Positions 19,455 to 28,189 of a DNA stretch of 58,318 nucleotides are shown one piece after another. Position numbers and translations under genes: made by a program. Source of the stretch: an uncultured Lachnospiraceae bacterium (GTDB lineage: Bacteria; Bacillota; Clostridia; Lachnospirales; Lachnospiraceae); the NCBI GenBank assembly GCA_947175055.1, contig CAMWLJ010000008.1, positions 1 to 58,318 of the forward strand, given 5' to 3'. The notes beneath the pieces were generated by a model, which did not search any database, had not been told where the DNA came from, and saw only the letters and a list, made by a program, of their open reading frames with translations. The stretch's first letter is position 1. Each line of letters starts with the position of its first letter.

Positions 19455-19525
19455 GAAACCGGTTTCAAGAAAAATATTGACGGGGGGGGGTAATGTGATT
19501 AAATAGAAATCAAGAAATCGGTTTC
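19455..19525 (+). promoter_or_regulatory. Twin LacI operators around a poly-G spacer promoter
   Basis: Operator 1 is GAAACCGGTTTC (19455-19466, perfect palindrome). Operator 2 is GAAATCGGTTTC (19514-19525, one mismatch), centred 59 bp downstream. Between them is a candidate promoter: -35 TTGACG (19477-19482), spacer of 16, -10 TTAAAT (19499-19504). The spacer includes a tract of nine G (19482-19490). Operator 2 would overlie the transcription start of the sugar ABC operon and operator 1 lies just upstream of -35. The -10 assignment is the weakest part. Confidence 0.7.
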
Positions 19526-19574
19526 AGAACAGCAAAAGCACTATGATTTTTGATAAAGAGAGTGAGGGTGAAGG

Positions 19575-20507
19575 ATGAAAAAGCGTAAAAGTGATCTGAC
19601 TTTTTTAGAAAAAGTCGTAAGAAATCGGGTACTGCTCTTCATGTGTCTGCCGGCAGTGATCTTTTTCTTTATGTTCAACTATATGCCGCTTCCCGGTATC
19701 TATGTGGCATTTGTCAAGTACAATTACCGGGACGGTATCTTTGGCAGTAAGTTTATCGGACTGGATAACTTCAAATTTCTGGCCACATCCGGTCAACTGT
19801 GGACGCTGACGAAAAACACGATCTTGTATAATCTGGCATTTATCATATTGGGCAATATGCTGGCCGTATTTGTGGCAATCCTGCTAAATGAGATGCAGAG
19901 CAAGTGGTTTAAGAAAGTTTCACAGACTATCCTGTTTCTTCCTTATTTTATTTCTCAGGTATTGGTAGGGCTTCTGGTGTTTAACCTGCTGAATTATGAC
20001 ACGGGTTTTGTAAACGGCATCCTGAGCAGTCTGGGAATGGAACGATGGCAGCCCTATTCGGATCCGAATGTATGGCCGGTTCTGATGGTGGTGATCTACT
20101 TGTGGCAGCAGACGGGATACAACTCGGTCGTATACTTTGCATCCATCATGGGAATCGACGGAGAGATGATGGAGGCAGCCAAAGTAGACGGCGCCAACGG
20201 CTTCCAGAGAATCCGCTACATAATCCTGCCGTCCCTGAAACCGACAATCGTCATCCTGCTTCTGTTCGCACTCGGCGGTATCGTCAAGGGTAACTTCGGT
20301 CTGTTCTATAACATTGTAGGCTCGAACCCCATCCTCTATCCGACCACGGATATCATCGAGACATTTGTCTACCGCTCGACGGTGCAGAGTTTTAACTTCT
20401 CCACGGCGTCTGCGGTTGGCTTCTATCAGTCAGTCGTCGGATTTGTGATCGTAATGACAGTCAATTATATCGTGAAGAAGATAGAACCGGATTATTCACT
20501 GTTTTAG
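19575..20507 (+). CDS. Carbohydrate ABC transporter permease, LplB type
   Basis: First gene of a three-gene sugar importer operon, 310 residues, six predicted transmembrane helices. The N-terminal block FMFNYMPLPGIYVAFVKYNYRDGI is typical of the LplB/YteP branch that imports oligosaccharides such as pectin or host-glycan fragments. The EAA loop reads EAAKVDGANGFQRIRYIILP. The ribosome site is GAAGG just before the ATG. No ATPase gene is present; members of this family normally share an MsmK-type ATPase encoded elsewhere. Confidence 0.92.
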   Translation: MKKRKSDLTFLEKVVRNRVLLFMCLPAVIFFFMFNYMPLPGIYVAFVKYNYRDGIFGSKFIGLDNFKFLATSGQLWTLTKNTILYNLAFIILGNMLAVFVAILLNEMQSKWFKKVSQTILFLPYFISQVLVGLLVFNLLNYDTGFVNGILSSLGMERWQPYSDPNVWPVLMVVIYLWQQTGYNSVVYFASIMGIDGEMMEAAKVDGANGFQRIRYIILPSLKPTIVILLLFALGGIVKGNFGLFYNIVGSNPILYPTTDIIETFVYRSTVQSFNFSTASAVGFYQSVVGFVIVMTVNYIVKKIEPDYSLF

Positions 20508-20550
20508 GGCATTCCCCGCACGGGCTTGAAAGAAAGGATGGAGGTTAAGA

Positions 20551-21468
20551 ATGGCGAAGAATAAAGATATGGATTTAATGGAATCCGGCGCTAAAGTTAA
20601 GATTGGCACGACAGACAAGGTCATCAGGGGATTCGGGTATGTTTTTATAACTTTTTATGCGATCTGCTGCTTTCTGATCATTATCGGCACTTCTTTTACA
20701 AATGAGTCAACGATCAGAGAATTGGGCGTACAGCTGATTCCCAAAGACTTTTCATTGGAAGCATATAAGATGGTAACGAAGAGTGGCGGCATCTGGAAAT
20801 CTTACCTGCTGACGATCGTGATGACGGTGGTAGGAACCAGCGTAGGGCTTTCGATCATTTCCATGACCGGTTATGCACTGCAGAGAAGGGATTTCTTCTT
20901 TCGGAACACGATCTCCTTCTACATCTATTTCACCAGTCTGTTCTCGGCAGGACTTGCACCTTATTATCTGCTGATGACACAGACCTATCATCTGCAGGAC
21001 AGCTATTTGGCAGTACTTCTGCCGCTTCTGATGTCTCCGTGGCTGGTCATATTGATGAAGAATTTCGTGAAGGCGATCCCGCATGAGATCACGGAGTCAG
21101 GCAAGATAGACGGCGCAGGCGATATGAGGATTTTCATCTCCCTGATCCTGCCCATGTTAAAACCGGCATTGGCGACGATCGGCCTGTTCCTGGCGCTGGG
21201 TTACTGGAACGAATGGTATCAGTCGTCCCTGTTCCTGGGATCTAAGGTAGCCGTGAAGCCGCTGCAGTTTACCTTGTATGAGGTAGTCAATAAGATCGAT
21301 CAGTTGAAGAATTCCGTGGCAGGACAGTTTGTCAGCCTGGCGGATATCCCGCAGGAAGGCGTTAAGATGGCCAATGCGGTTCTGGCAACCGGCCCGATCG
21401 TACTGCTGTATCCCTTCGTACAGAGATATTTTATCAGCGGTATCACCGTTGGTGCAGTCAAAGGTTGA
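20551..21468 (+). CDS. Carbohydrate ABC transporter permease, LplC type
   Basis: Second permease of the importer, 305 residues, six predicted helices. The first helix follows KVIRGFGYVFITFYAICCFL, and the EAA-like loop is ESGKIDGAGDMRIFISLILP. The C-terminal PFVQRYFISGITVGAVKG is the standard end of YtcP/LplC proteins, so the length is complete. It lies 43 bp after the first permease with AAGGATGGAGG upstream and should pair with it as a heterodimer in the membrane. Confidence 0.92.
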   Translation: MAKNKDMDLMESGAKVKIGTTDKVIRGFGYVFITFYAICCFLIIIGTSFTNESTIRELGVQLIPKDFSLEAYKMVTKSGGIWKSYLLTIVMTVVGTSVGLSIISMTGYALQRRDFFFRNTISFYIYFTSLFSAGLAPYYLLMTQTYHLQDSYLAVLLPLLMSPWLVILMKNFVKAIPHEITESGKIDGAGDMRIFISLILPMLKPALATIGLFLALGYWNEWYQSSLFLGSKVAVKPLQFTLYEVVNKIDQLKNSVAGQFVSLADIPQEGVKMANAVLATGPIVLLYPFVQRYFISGITVGAVKG

Positions 21469-21583
21469 CGCTCTGGAAGCAGAGTTCAATATATAAAAAC
21501 GGGCAGAGCTCGTTTGAGATTCGCACTGCGAATATAAAATGCGGAGAAGATCCGCGAAAATCTAAGAAAAGTGGAGGTAAGAA
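21469..21583 (+). promoter_or_regulatory. Hairpin-rich gap between permease and binding-protein genes
   Basis: Three short stems can form in this 115-nt intercistronic stretch: AAACG...CGTTT, ATTCGC-ACT-GCGAAT and GCGGA...TCCGC. Such structures between permease and binding-protein genes often protect the downstream mRNA so that the binding protein is made in excess; that role is inferred. Confidence 0.4.
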
Positions 21584-23266
21584 ATGAAAAGGAAATTAGC
21601 GGCAGTTTTATTGGCAACATCCATGGTCGCAGGCCTTACGGCATGCGGCGGTTCCGATGCTCCGGCGGCGGATGACGGTACGGTGGCGGACGAAGACGCG
21701 GCAGCAGACGAAGGTACGACAGCAGATGAGGGGACGGCAGCGGACGAAGGTGCAGCGGCGGCAGATTCCGGCGATCCGTGGGCGGATGTGGACACATCCG
21801 AGCATGTAGTCATCACTTATATGACCACAGGCGATACGCCTTCCGGTACGAAAGAAAAGTATGACGAGATGATGGCGAAACTGAACGAGATTCTGACGGA
21901 GAAGGTCAACGCTGAACTTGACATCAACTTCATCTCCTGGACGGATTATCTTTCCAACTACAACCTGACACTGGCTCGTATGGATGGCACGGTTGACCTG
22001 GTAGGTACGGCGTCCGACTGGCTGGACGCATGGCCGAATGCGAAGAACGGCGCTTTCCTTGAACTGTCAGAGGATATGCTGAAGAAGTATGCGCCTAAGA
22101 CATGGGAGAGCATTCCGGCTGAGAACTGGGAGCTGTGTAAGTACAACGGCGAGATCTATCTGATGCCGGAAGATAACTATGCGCAGTGGGTAAACCATGG
22201 TTTTACTTATCGTCTTGACTGGGCGAAGGAAGCGGGACTTGAGAACGGTGTACATAGCTGGGAGGATTTGACCACTTATTTCCGCTATGTGAAAGAAACC
22301 TATCCAGACATCATTCCATGGGATTCCGACGGTACACAGTATGCGACTATGGTCGGAGGATGGATCAGCTCTCATTCGAACTATGTTGCGATTGACGGTA
22401 TCAATTCAGGCGCTATGTGGGGCGGCACGAAGGACGACCTTTATACGGTTTATTCTCCGTATATGACCGACACGGATTCTCTTGTAGAGTTTGCCAAGAT
22501 GATGAAAGAATGGGATGAGATCGGCGTATGGCAGACAGACGTGCTGAATAACACGGCTGCAACGAATCGTGACGACTACAGAGTCGGTAAAGTAGCGGCT
22601 GAGCAGCATCACACGCAGACCTGGACGGATCTGGTAAGCAAAACACCGGCTAACACGATCTATCAGGATGATGCGGACGCAGCATCAGGCTTCTTCTGGT
22701 TCGGTGAGGAGGCTAAGAACCTGACAGCGCTTTCCATCACACACGGCGCTATGGCGATTTCCGCAGGCAGTGCGAATCCTGAAAGAGCATTGATGGTTTA
22801 TGACTTGCTCAGAAACGATCCTGAATGCTATAAGTTGTTCTGCTATGGTGTCGAAGGCGTGTCCTACGAGATCACGGACGACGGCCTGCGGACAACACCG
22901 GAAGGCTATAACCAGGATACGGACAATATCAACGGAACGACAAACTACTGGTGGGGACGGAACGACGACCTGGAGATCAGGGACGCAAGCCGCGACTGGG
23001 ATACGATCGACGCGCTGTATGCAGAGTATGACGGTCTTAAGATCGAATATCCTTACGGTCAGTTTGTTGCGGAGGTAGATGCGATCCAGGCTCAGATCCA
23101 GAATATCAATCAGATTCATGAGCAGTATATGAAGCAGATCGCATTCGGCAAATATGCCGGAACGGCGGAAGAGATCGTTGCAGAGTATCAGGCAGCGCTT
23201 GAAGGTGCAGGGATCAACGATGTTACCGCAGAATTGCAGAGACAGTTTGACGGACTCTATAAATAA
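21584..23266 (+). CDS. Extracellular carbohydrate-binding protein, LplA type
   Basis: Lipoprotein of 560 residues: signal peptide with lipobox LTACG (Cys near 21), an acidic tether of repeated ADEG(T/A) units to about residue 62, then a family-1 solute-binding fold of the large LplA class (YMTTGDTPSGTKEKYDEMMA at the start of the fold; NYWWGRNDD and PYGQFVAEV near the C-terminus). It binds an oligosaccharide outside the cell and hands it to the two permeases. The GGAGG site is 5-6 nt before the ATG. Ligand unknown; cotranscription with a LacI-controlled GH2 system suggests a substrate shared with that enzyme. Confidence 0.92.
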   Translation: MKRKLAAVLLATSMVAGLTACGGSDAPAADDGTVADEDAAADEGTTADEGTAADEGAAAADSGDPWADVDTSEHVVITYMTTGDTPSGTKEKYDEMMAKLNEILTEKVNAELDINFISWTDYLSNYNLTLARMDGTVDLVGTASDWLDAWPNAKNGAFLELSEDMLKKYAPKTWESIPAENWELCKYNGEIYLMPEDNYAQWVNHGFTYRLDWAKEAGLENGVHSWEDLTTYFRYVKETYPDIIPWDSDGTQYATMVGGWISSHSNYVAIDGINSGAMWGGTKDDLYTVYSPYMTDTDSLVEFAKMMKEWDEIGVWQTDVLNNTAATNRDDYRVGKVAAEQHHTQTWTDLVSKTPANTIYQDDADAASGFFWFGEEAKNLTALSITHGAMAISAGSANPERALMVYDLLRNDPECYKLFCYGVEGVSYEITDDGLRTTPEGYNQDTDNINGTTNYWWGRNDDLEIRDASRDWDTIDALYAEYDGLKIEYPYGQFVAEVDAIQAQIQNINQIHEQYMKQIAFGKYAGTAEEIVAEYQAALEGAGINDVTAELQRQFDGLYK

Positions 23267-23323
23267 GCAGGCGTAAGGTATCGCCCGCAGCGGACAGGAT
23301 TTATTTCCGTTCGCGCAGGATAG

Positions 23324-23369
23324 TATGCCCGGTGCGGTGTCAGCTGACACTGCACTGGGCATATTTTTT
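23324..23369 (+). terminator. Intrinsic terminator of the sugar ABC operon
   Basis: A long imperfect palindrome: left arm begins TATGCCCGGTGCGGTGTC, right arm ends in GGGCATA, with two mismatches in 18 and the centre at AGCTG, followed by TTTTTT (23364-23369). It overlaps the last codons and the stop of the convergent AraC gene, so that gene's C-terminus is written in terminator sequence. Confidence 0.85.
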
Positions 23370-24197
23370 GGGAGAGATACCGACAGCTTTGGTAAAGGAT
23401 TTGAAGAAGCTGCTGTAGTCGGTAAAACCGCTTTTCTCAAAGGCTTCCATGACGCTTCCGCCGTCGCTTAGGAGTGCCTTGGCGATGCTGATCCGTCTTG
23501 CGGTAATATATTTCCCTACGGTTGTGCCGGTGGCCGCTTTGAAGATGCGGCAGATATAGGATTCGCTCAGATAGAATTCGCCGGCAAGCTGCCCGATGGT
23601 CAGCGGGGATGTGATATTCCGGTTGATGTATCTTAAGATGTCGTCTACCTGCTGGTTATAGATGCAAGTGGCGCCGGCATCGGACGGACGGTTTGACAGT
23701 GTGAGGCGGGTCACCAGGACGAGCAGTTCTATGAAGGCAGTCTGTTCCAGGATATCCTGGCCGTAGCCTTCGGCGTCCGTGATCTTATTGATATAGTAGA
23801 GAAAGCGGTTCTGCTGTTCCCTGTTCAGAGAAAGCTTATGGCAGAAATTCCCGGGACGGCTGGTAAAACAGGCATCCAGGTCTGTCTCAGGGGAGGAAAG
23901 CCGTTTGGTATATTCCGGATGGATGGACAGGACGATGCGTTCGTGGACAGCCCTGTCTACCTGAGTGATCTTATGGCTTTCGTACTGGTTGATGATGAAG
24001 AGGTCGCCGGGTTCAATGGCATAGAATCTGTTGTCGATCAGAAACTGCCTGCCGCCGGAGATGGAATAGTAGATTTCATAGCAGTCGTGGATATGCATAT
24101 CCATTGTCTGCTCTTCTTTATAAAGATGCGCTATGGCGAAAGTCTGGGTGGCGGCACAGTTTTTGATGGCCTGCCGGCAGGAGAAGAGTTCTTTCAT
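23340..24197 (-). CDS. AraC family regulator with cupin sensor
   Basis: A 285-residue regulator. The N-terminal cupin is evident (MHIHDCYEIYYSISGG, then AIEPGDLFIINQYESHKI), a fold that often binds sugars. The C-terminal double helix-turn-helix covers about 185-280 (YLSESYICRIFKAATGTTVG and GFTDYSSFFKSFTKAVGISP). It is divergent from kduI across 293 bp and convergent with the sugar ABC operon; control of the uronate genes is the more natural reading because their promoters face each other. Confidence 0.9.
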   Translation of the reverse strand: MKELFSCRQAIKNCAATQTFAIAHLYKEEQTMDMHIHDCYEIYYSISGGRQFLIDNRFYAIEPGDLFIINQYESHKITQVDRAVHERIVLSIHPEYTKRLSSPETDLDACFTSRPGNFCHKLSLNREQQNRFLYYINKITDAEGYGQDILEQTAFIELLVLVTRLTLSNRPSDAGATCIYNQQVDDILRYINRNITSPLTIGQLAGEFYLSESYICRIFKAATGTTVGKYITARRISIAKALLSDGGSVMEAFEKSGFTDYSSFFKSFTKAVGISPKKYAQCSVS

Positions 24198-24468
24198 TTG
24201 GAGGATTCCTTTCTTGTATGGACAGGTATTACAGATACTATCATTATAAGATGATTTCAGGGTGAATACAAGGAAAGGCGCCGATAAAGCTGTGAACTGT
24301 AACGTGTTCGTAATTATTCACGGGACAGGAATGCGCCAAACTGCGCATTCCGTGAGAACATGATCCACGTGTTCAATATTTGCAAGGTTTACAAGGGGAT
24401 TTGAAAAGAAAACAGTAATATATTTATATATAATCAGATCAGAAAGACAACAGAACAGGAAGCGCATG

Positions 24469-24485
24469 GCGCTTCGGAACGGAGG
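24469..24485 (+). repeat. R1 core, copy 5, serving kduI
   Basis: GCGCTTCGGAACGGAGG, one base from the common core, without the upstream hairpin. GGAGG is exactly 5 nt before the kduI ATG, so it is the ribosome binding site. The preceding 60 bp contain an AT-rich candidate promoter (TTGAAA 24401-24406; TATATA 24425-24430). Confidence 0.8.
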
Positions 24486-24490
24486 TTACT

Positions 24491-25351
24491 ATGGAATTAA
24501 GAACAGCGTCTTCACCGAGGGATGTGAAGCATTACACTACTGAGAGATTAAGAGAGGAATTTTTGATCCAGGGCTTGTTTGTGCCGGGAGAGATCAGGCT
24601 GGTGTACAGCCATATCGACAGGATCATCACGGGGGCAGCGGTACCGACGAAGGCATTGAAACTTACGGCAGGGGATGAGCTGAGGGCCGAGTATTTCCTG
24701 CAGAGAAGAGAGATGGGTGTTATCAACATAGGCGGCGTCGGCAGGATCGCGATCGACGGAAAGGAATATACGGTAGGATATAAGGATGCCATGTATATCG
24801 GCAAGGGGGCGCAGGATATCGTATTCGACAGCGTGGACGCGAAGGATCCGGCCAGATTCTATATCAACAGCACACCGGCGCATAAGGCATATCCTACTGT
24901 GCTGATCAAGCCGGAAGGAACACCGGAGAACGGTGTCGTGATCGTGAAAGATGAGAATAAGGTGGAGTTAGGTTCTCTGGAGGAAGCAAATCACAGAGTG
25001 ATCTGCAAATATATTCTTCCCGGACAGGTGGAGAGCTGCCAGTTGGTGATGGGGATGACGAAGCTTGCGCCCGGCAGTGTGTGGAATACGATGCCCTGCC
25101 ATACCCATGACAGACGGATGGAGGTCTATCTGTATTTCGAGATGCCGGAGGATGCGATCGTGATGCACTACATGGGCGAACCGCAGGAGACGAGACATAT
25201 CGTGATGAGAAATGAAGAGGCGGTCATCTCTCCCAGCTGGTCGATCCATGCAGGATGCGGTTCCCGGGCGTATACTTTTATCTGGGGCATGGCAGGCGAG
25301 AACCAGGAGTTCACCGATATGGATGATGTGGCAATGAAGGAACTGATGTAG
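24491..25351 (+). CDS. kduI: 5-dehydro-4-deoxy-D-glucuronate isomerase
   Basis: Isomerises 4-deoxy-L-threo-5-hexosulose uronate (from unsaturated uronates released by polysaccharide lyases) to 3-deoxy-D-glycero-2,5-hexodiulosonate. The 286-residue cupin protein has the metal-binding residues His204, His206, Glu211 (MPCHTHDRRMEVYLYF) and His253 (SWSIHAGCGSRAY). First gene of a four-gene run with a KduD-like dehydrogenase, a lyase and a discoidin-like protein. Cytoplasmic. Confidence 0.96.
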   Translation: MELRTASSPRDVKHYTTERLREEFLIQGLFVPGEIRLVYSHIDRIITGAAVPTKALKLTAGDELRAEYFLQRREMGVINIGGVGRIAIDGKEYTVGYKDAMYIGKGAQDIVFDSVDAKDPARFYINSTPAHKAYPTVLIKPEGTPENGVVIVKDENKVELGSLEEANHRVICKYILPGQVESCQLVMGMTKLAPGSVWNTMPCHTHDRRMEVYLYFEMPEDAIVMHYMGEPQETRHIVMRNEEAVISPSWSIHAGCGSRAYTFIWGMAGENQEFTDMDDVAMKELM

Positions 25352-25383
25352 GAATGAAGCGGAAAGAAAGGACAGGTAGCAGC

Positions 25384-26187
25384 ATGAATGGTTTTATGAA
25401 GAAATTTTCTCTGGAAGGTAAAGTTGCGCTGATCACAGGTGCATCTTACGGAATCGGCTTCGCGATTGCGACGGCATATGCGGAGGCGGGTGCGACGATC
25501 GTCTTTAACGATATCAAACAGGAACTGGTGGATAAGGGGCTGGCGGCTTATCAAGAAAAGGGGATCAAGGCACATGGGTATGTATGCGACGTGACGGATG
25601 AAGAGCAGGTACAGGCACTGGTTGCGAAAGTCGAAGAAGAGGTAGGCATGATCGACATCCTTGTGAACAATGCGGGCATCATCAAACGGATTCCCATGTG
25701 CGATATGACGGCCGAGCAGTTCCGCCAGGTGATCGATGTGGATCTTAATGCGCCCTTTATCGTATCGAAAGCTGTTATTCCGGGTATGATCAGGAAAGGC
25801 CACGGTAAGATCATCAACATCTGTTCCATGATGAGCGAGCTGGGTCGGGAGACCGTCTCCGCCTATGCGGCAGCCAAAGGCGGTTTGAAGATGCTGACCA
25901 GAAACATTGCTTCCGAGTACGGTGAACATAACATTCAATGCAACGGCATCGGACCCGGCTACATTGCGACACCGCAGACGGCTCCACTCCGTGAGATCCA
26001 ACCGGACGGCTCCAGACATCCTTTCGATCAGTTTATCATTGCCAAGACGCCGGCGGCACGTTGGGGCGAGACGGCGGATCTGCAGGGGCCGGCAGTCTTT
26101 TTGGCATCGGAGGCATCCGACTTTGTGAACGGCCATGTATTGTATGTGGACGGTGGCATACTGGCTTATATCGGTAAGCAGCCGTAG
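25384..26187 (+). CDS. kduD: KduD-like short-chain dehydrogenase
   Basis: Probable 2-dehydro-3-deoxy-D-gluconate 5-dehydrogenase, the NAD(H) step after KduI. The 267-residue SDR has the cofactor motif GASYGIG (19-25), NNAG (95-98), Ser148 and the YAAAK catalytic pair Tyr161/Lys165. The start is the ATG at 25384 with AAAGGACAGG upstream, 32 bp after kduI. Gluconate 5-dehydrogenases are close relatives, so the KduD assignment leans on the kduI neighbour. No kdgK or kdgA gene is present to finish the pathway. Confidence 0.88.
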   Translation: MNGFMKKFSLEGKVALITGASYGIGFAIATAYAEAGATIVFNDIKQELVDKGLAAYQEKGIKAHGYVCDVTDEEQVQALVAKVEEEVGMIDILVNNAGIIKRIPMCDMTAEQFRQVIDVDLNAPFIVSKAVIPGMIRKGHGKIINICSMMSELGRETVSAYAAAKGGLKMLTRNIASEYGEHNIQCNGIGPGYIATPQTAPLREIQPDGSRHPFDQFIIAKTPAARWGETADLQGPAVFLASEASDFVNGHVLYVDGGILAYIGKQP

Positions 26188-26219
26188 TAGCGTTACGTTT
26201 TTTCGGAAGGAGGACAGCT

Positions 26220-28097
26220 ATGTTTTACGAATATGCATTGACTTATCATATGCCCTTTGGCAAATTTTCCCTTTACCCGCCTGCGGCCGACCGAAAGGCA
26301 TGGGAAGCTCTTGACGAGACATGGAAAAAAGATGCCGTAGCGCTTGGGCGTTCTTATCTGCAATATGCTTATCCGCAGTTGTCCGCTACAGATTTTCTGG
26401 ATTTTACCATTACCGGAAACCGGGTTCGCTATGAGGAGAAGTATTTTGCCAGACGGCATGCGCTGGATGCGCTTGTGCTGGCGGAGTGTGTTTTAAATAC
26501 AGGCGAGTTCCTGCCGGATATCATCAACGGGATCTTCTGCATCTGCGAGGAAAGCGGCTGGCAGCTGCCGCCTCATAATTCTTATAGACGGGATACGCCG
26601 CAGCTGCCTCTGCCGGATGCAGAGGAACCGGTACTCGACCTGTTCGCCTGCGAGACGGCAGCCGTTCTGGCCACAGTCTGTTACCTGATCGGAGAGCAGC
26701 TTGACGGTTTTGATCCCGTTATCTGCAAAAGGATTCGGCACGAACTGGAGACGCGGATTTTTCAACCCTATCTTTCCGGACATTTCTGGTGGATGGGGAA
26801 CGGAGAAGAGCCGATGAATAACTGGACAGTCTGGTGTACACAGAATGTCCTGCTGGCAGTTTTCCTTACGGAGACGGAGGAGGATTTCCGGCACCGCGTG
26901 ACCGAAAAGGCCTGCCGCAGCATCGATTATTTTCTGGCGGAGTATGGAGAGGACGGATGCTGTGACGAGGGAGCGTTGTACTACCGTCATGCCGGACTGT
27001 GCCTTTTCAATGCGCTGGAGATTTTGAATGCGGTCACTTACGGCCATTTTGCCAGTCTGTATCTGGAGATAAAGGTGCGCAATATTGCGGCTTATCTTAT
27101 GAATGTGCATGTACAGGATAAATACTATGTGAATTTTGCGGACTGCTCGCCTGTGCCGGGCAGGTGCAGCGCAAGGGAATTTCTGTTTGCCAGACGTACC
27201 GGAAATCAGGAGATGGCGGCATTTGCCGCGGAGGATTTTATGAGAGGCCTGCCGCAGACGATGCTGCTGCCCGGAGAGAACAACTTGTATTACAGGCTGC
27301 AGAATGCTTTTACCGTGAAAGAGATAGTCGCATATGCCGCTGGCGTGGCGGAAACACCGGTAGACTATACAGATATTTTCTATCCGAGCACGGGACTTTT
27401 TATTGCCAGGGATGCAGTCTATTTTCTGGCGGTGAAGGCTGGGTGTAACGGGGACAGCCATAATCACAATGATACGGGCAGCTTTACGATCTATAAGAAC
27501 GGCTTTCCGTTATTGATCGATGTGGGAGTGGAGAGCTATACGAAGAAAACCTTTTCACCGCAGCGATATGAGATCTGGACGATGCAGTCGGCGTACCATA
27601 ACCTGCCGACGGTCAACGGCTGTATGCAGAAGGAGGGGAAGATTTATAAGGCAGTGGATACAAGCACACGGTTCGGAGAGGAGAGCAGCGAGATCAGGAT
27701 GAATCTTGCGAAGGCTTATCCGGCACAGGCGGGTCTTAAGTATTACAACCGCCGGGCCGTGTTGGTGAAGGGGCAGGAGATACGGATCGAGGATACGTTC
27801 GGTTTTGTGGAGGCCGCAGATAAGAATGCGGATGCAGCTGACGGGGCTTATGACAGAAAGCAGGTTATCCTGAGCCTTATGACATATGAGAGAGTGGTTC
27901 CGGCGCCGCAGGAGCAGAGAGAGGGACTGCTGCTGAAGATTGGTGACAAGGGCGTTATATACGTTACAGGCGGAAGGTATGTGGAGACGGAGGAGATTCC
28001 GGTTACGGATCAGAGATTGAAGACAGCCTGGGAGCATGCCGTCTATAGGACGCTGATCGAGGCGGAAGGGACGTCGCTTGCAGTGCGTATCTGCTGA
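26220..28097 (+). CDS. Heparinase II/III-type polysaccharide lyase, cytoplasmic
   Basis: A 625-residue protein with an N-terminal alpha/alpha toroid (about 1-370; NNWTVWCTQN and EGALYYRHAG fall in the usual active-site helices) and a C-terminal heparinase II/III beta-sandwich (CNGDSHNHNDTGSFTIYKNG, then QSAYHNLPTVNG). These enzymes beta-eliminate uronic-acid linkages and leave unsaturated uronates, the substrate that feeds KduI. No signal peptide is visible, so it should act on imported oligosaccharides. GGAGG lies 6 nt before the ATG, 32 bp after kduD. The exact polymer (glycosaminoglycan, alginate or plant uronan) is not determinable. Confidence 0.87.
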   Translation: MFYEYALTYHMPFGKFSLYPPAADRKAWEALDETWKKDAVALGRSYLQYAYPQLSATDFLDFTITGNRVRYEEKYFARRHALDALVLAECVLNTGEFLPDIINGIFCICEESGWQLPPHNSYRRDTPQLPLPDAEEPVLDLFACETAAVLATVCYLIGEQLDGFDPVICKRIRHELETRIFQPYLSGHFWWMGNGEEPMNNWTVWCTQNVLLAVFLTETEEDFRHRVTEKACRSIDYFLAEYGEDGCCDEGALYYRHAGLCLFNALEILNAVTYGHFASLYLEIKVRNIAAYLMNVHVQDKYYVNFADCSPVPGRCSAREFLFARRTGNQEMAAFAAEDFMRGLPQTMLLPGENNLYYRLQNAFTVKEIVAYAAGVAETPVDYTDIFYPSTGLFIARDAVYFLAVKAGCNGDSHNHNDTGSFTIYKNGFPLLIDVGVESYTKKTFSPQRYEIWTMQSAYHNLPTVNGCMQKEGKIYKAVDTSTRFGEESSEIRMNLAKAYPAQAGLKYYNRRAVLVKGQEIRIEDTFGFVEAADKNADAADGAYDRKQVILSLMTYERVVPAPQEQREGLLLKIGDKGVIYVTGGRYVETEEIPVTDQRLKTAWEHAVYRTLIEAEGTSLAVRIC

Positions 28098-28103
28098 AGA
28101 GAT

Positions 28104-28139
28104 CCGCCGCAGGCGGGGAATCCTGCAAAGCAGGTTTTT
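28104..28139 (+). terminator. Hairpins with T-run after the lyase gene
   Basis: CCGCC/GGCGG (28104-28116) is followed by CCTGC-AAA-GCAGG (28122-28134) and TTTTT (28135-28139). It looks like a weak intrinsic terminator or attenuator that would lower expression of the downstream discoidin-like gene. Confidence 0.6.
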
Positions 28140-28189
28140 GTACGGAGGCATTAACGAGGCTGCGTAAGGACGCACGATGAGAAAGGAGT

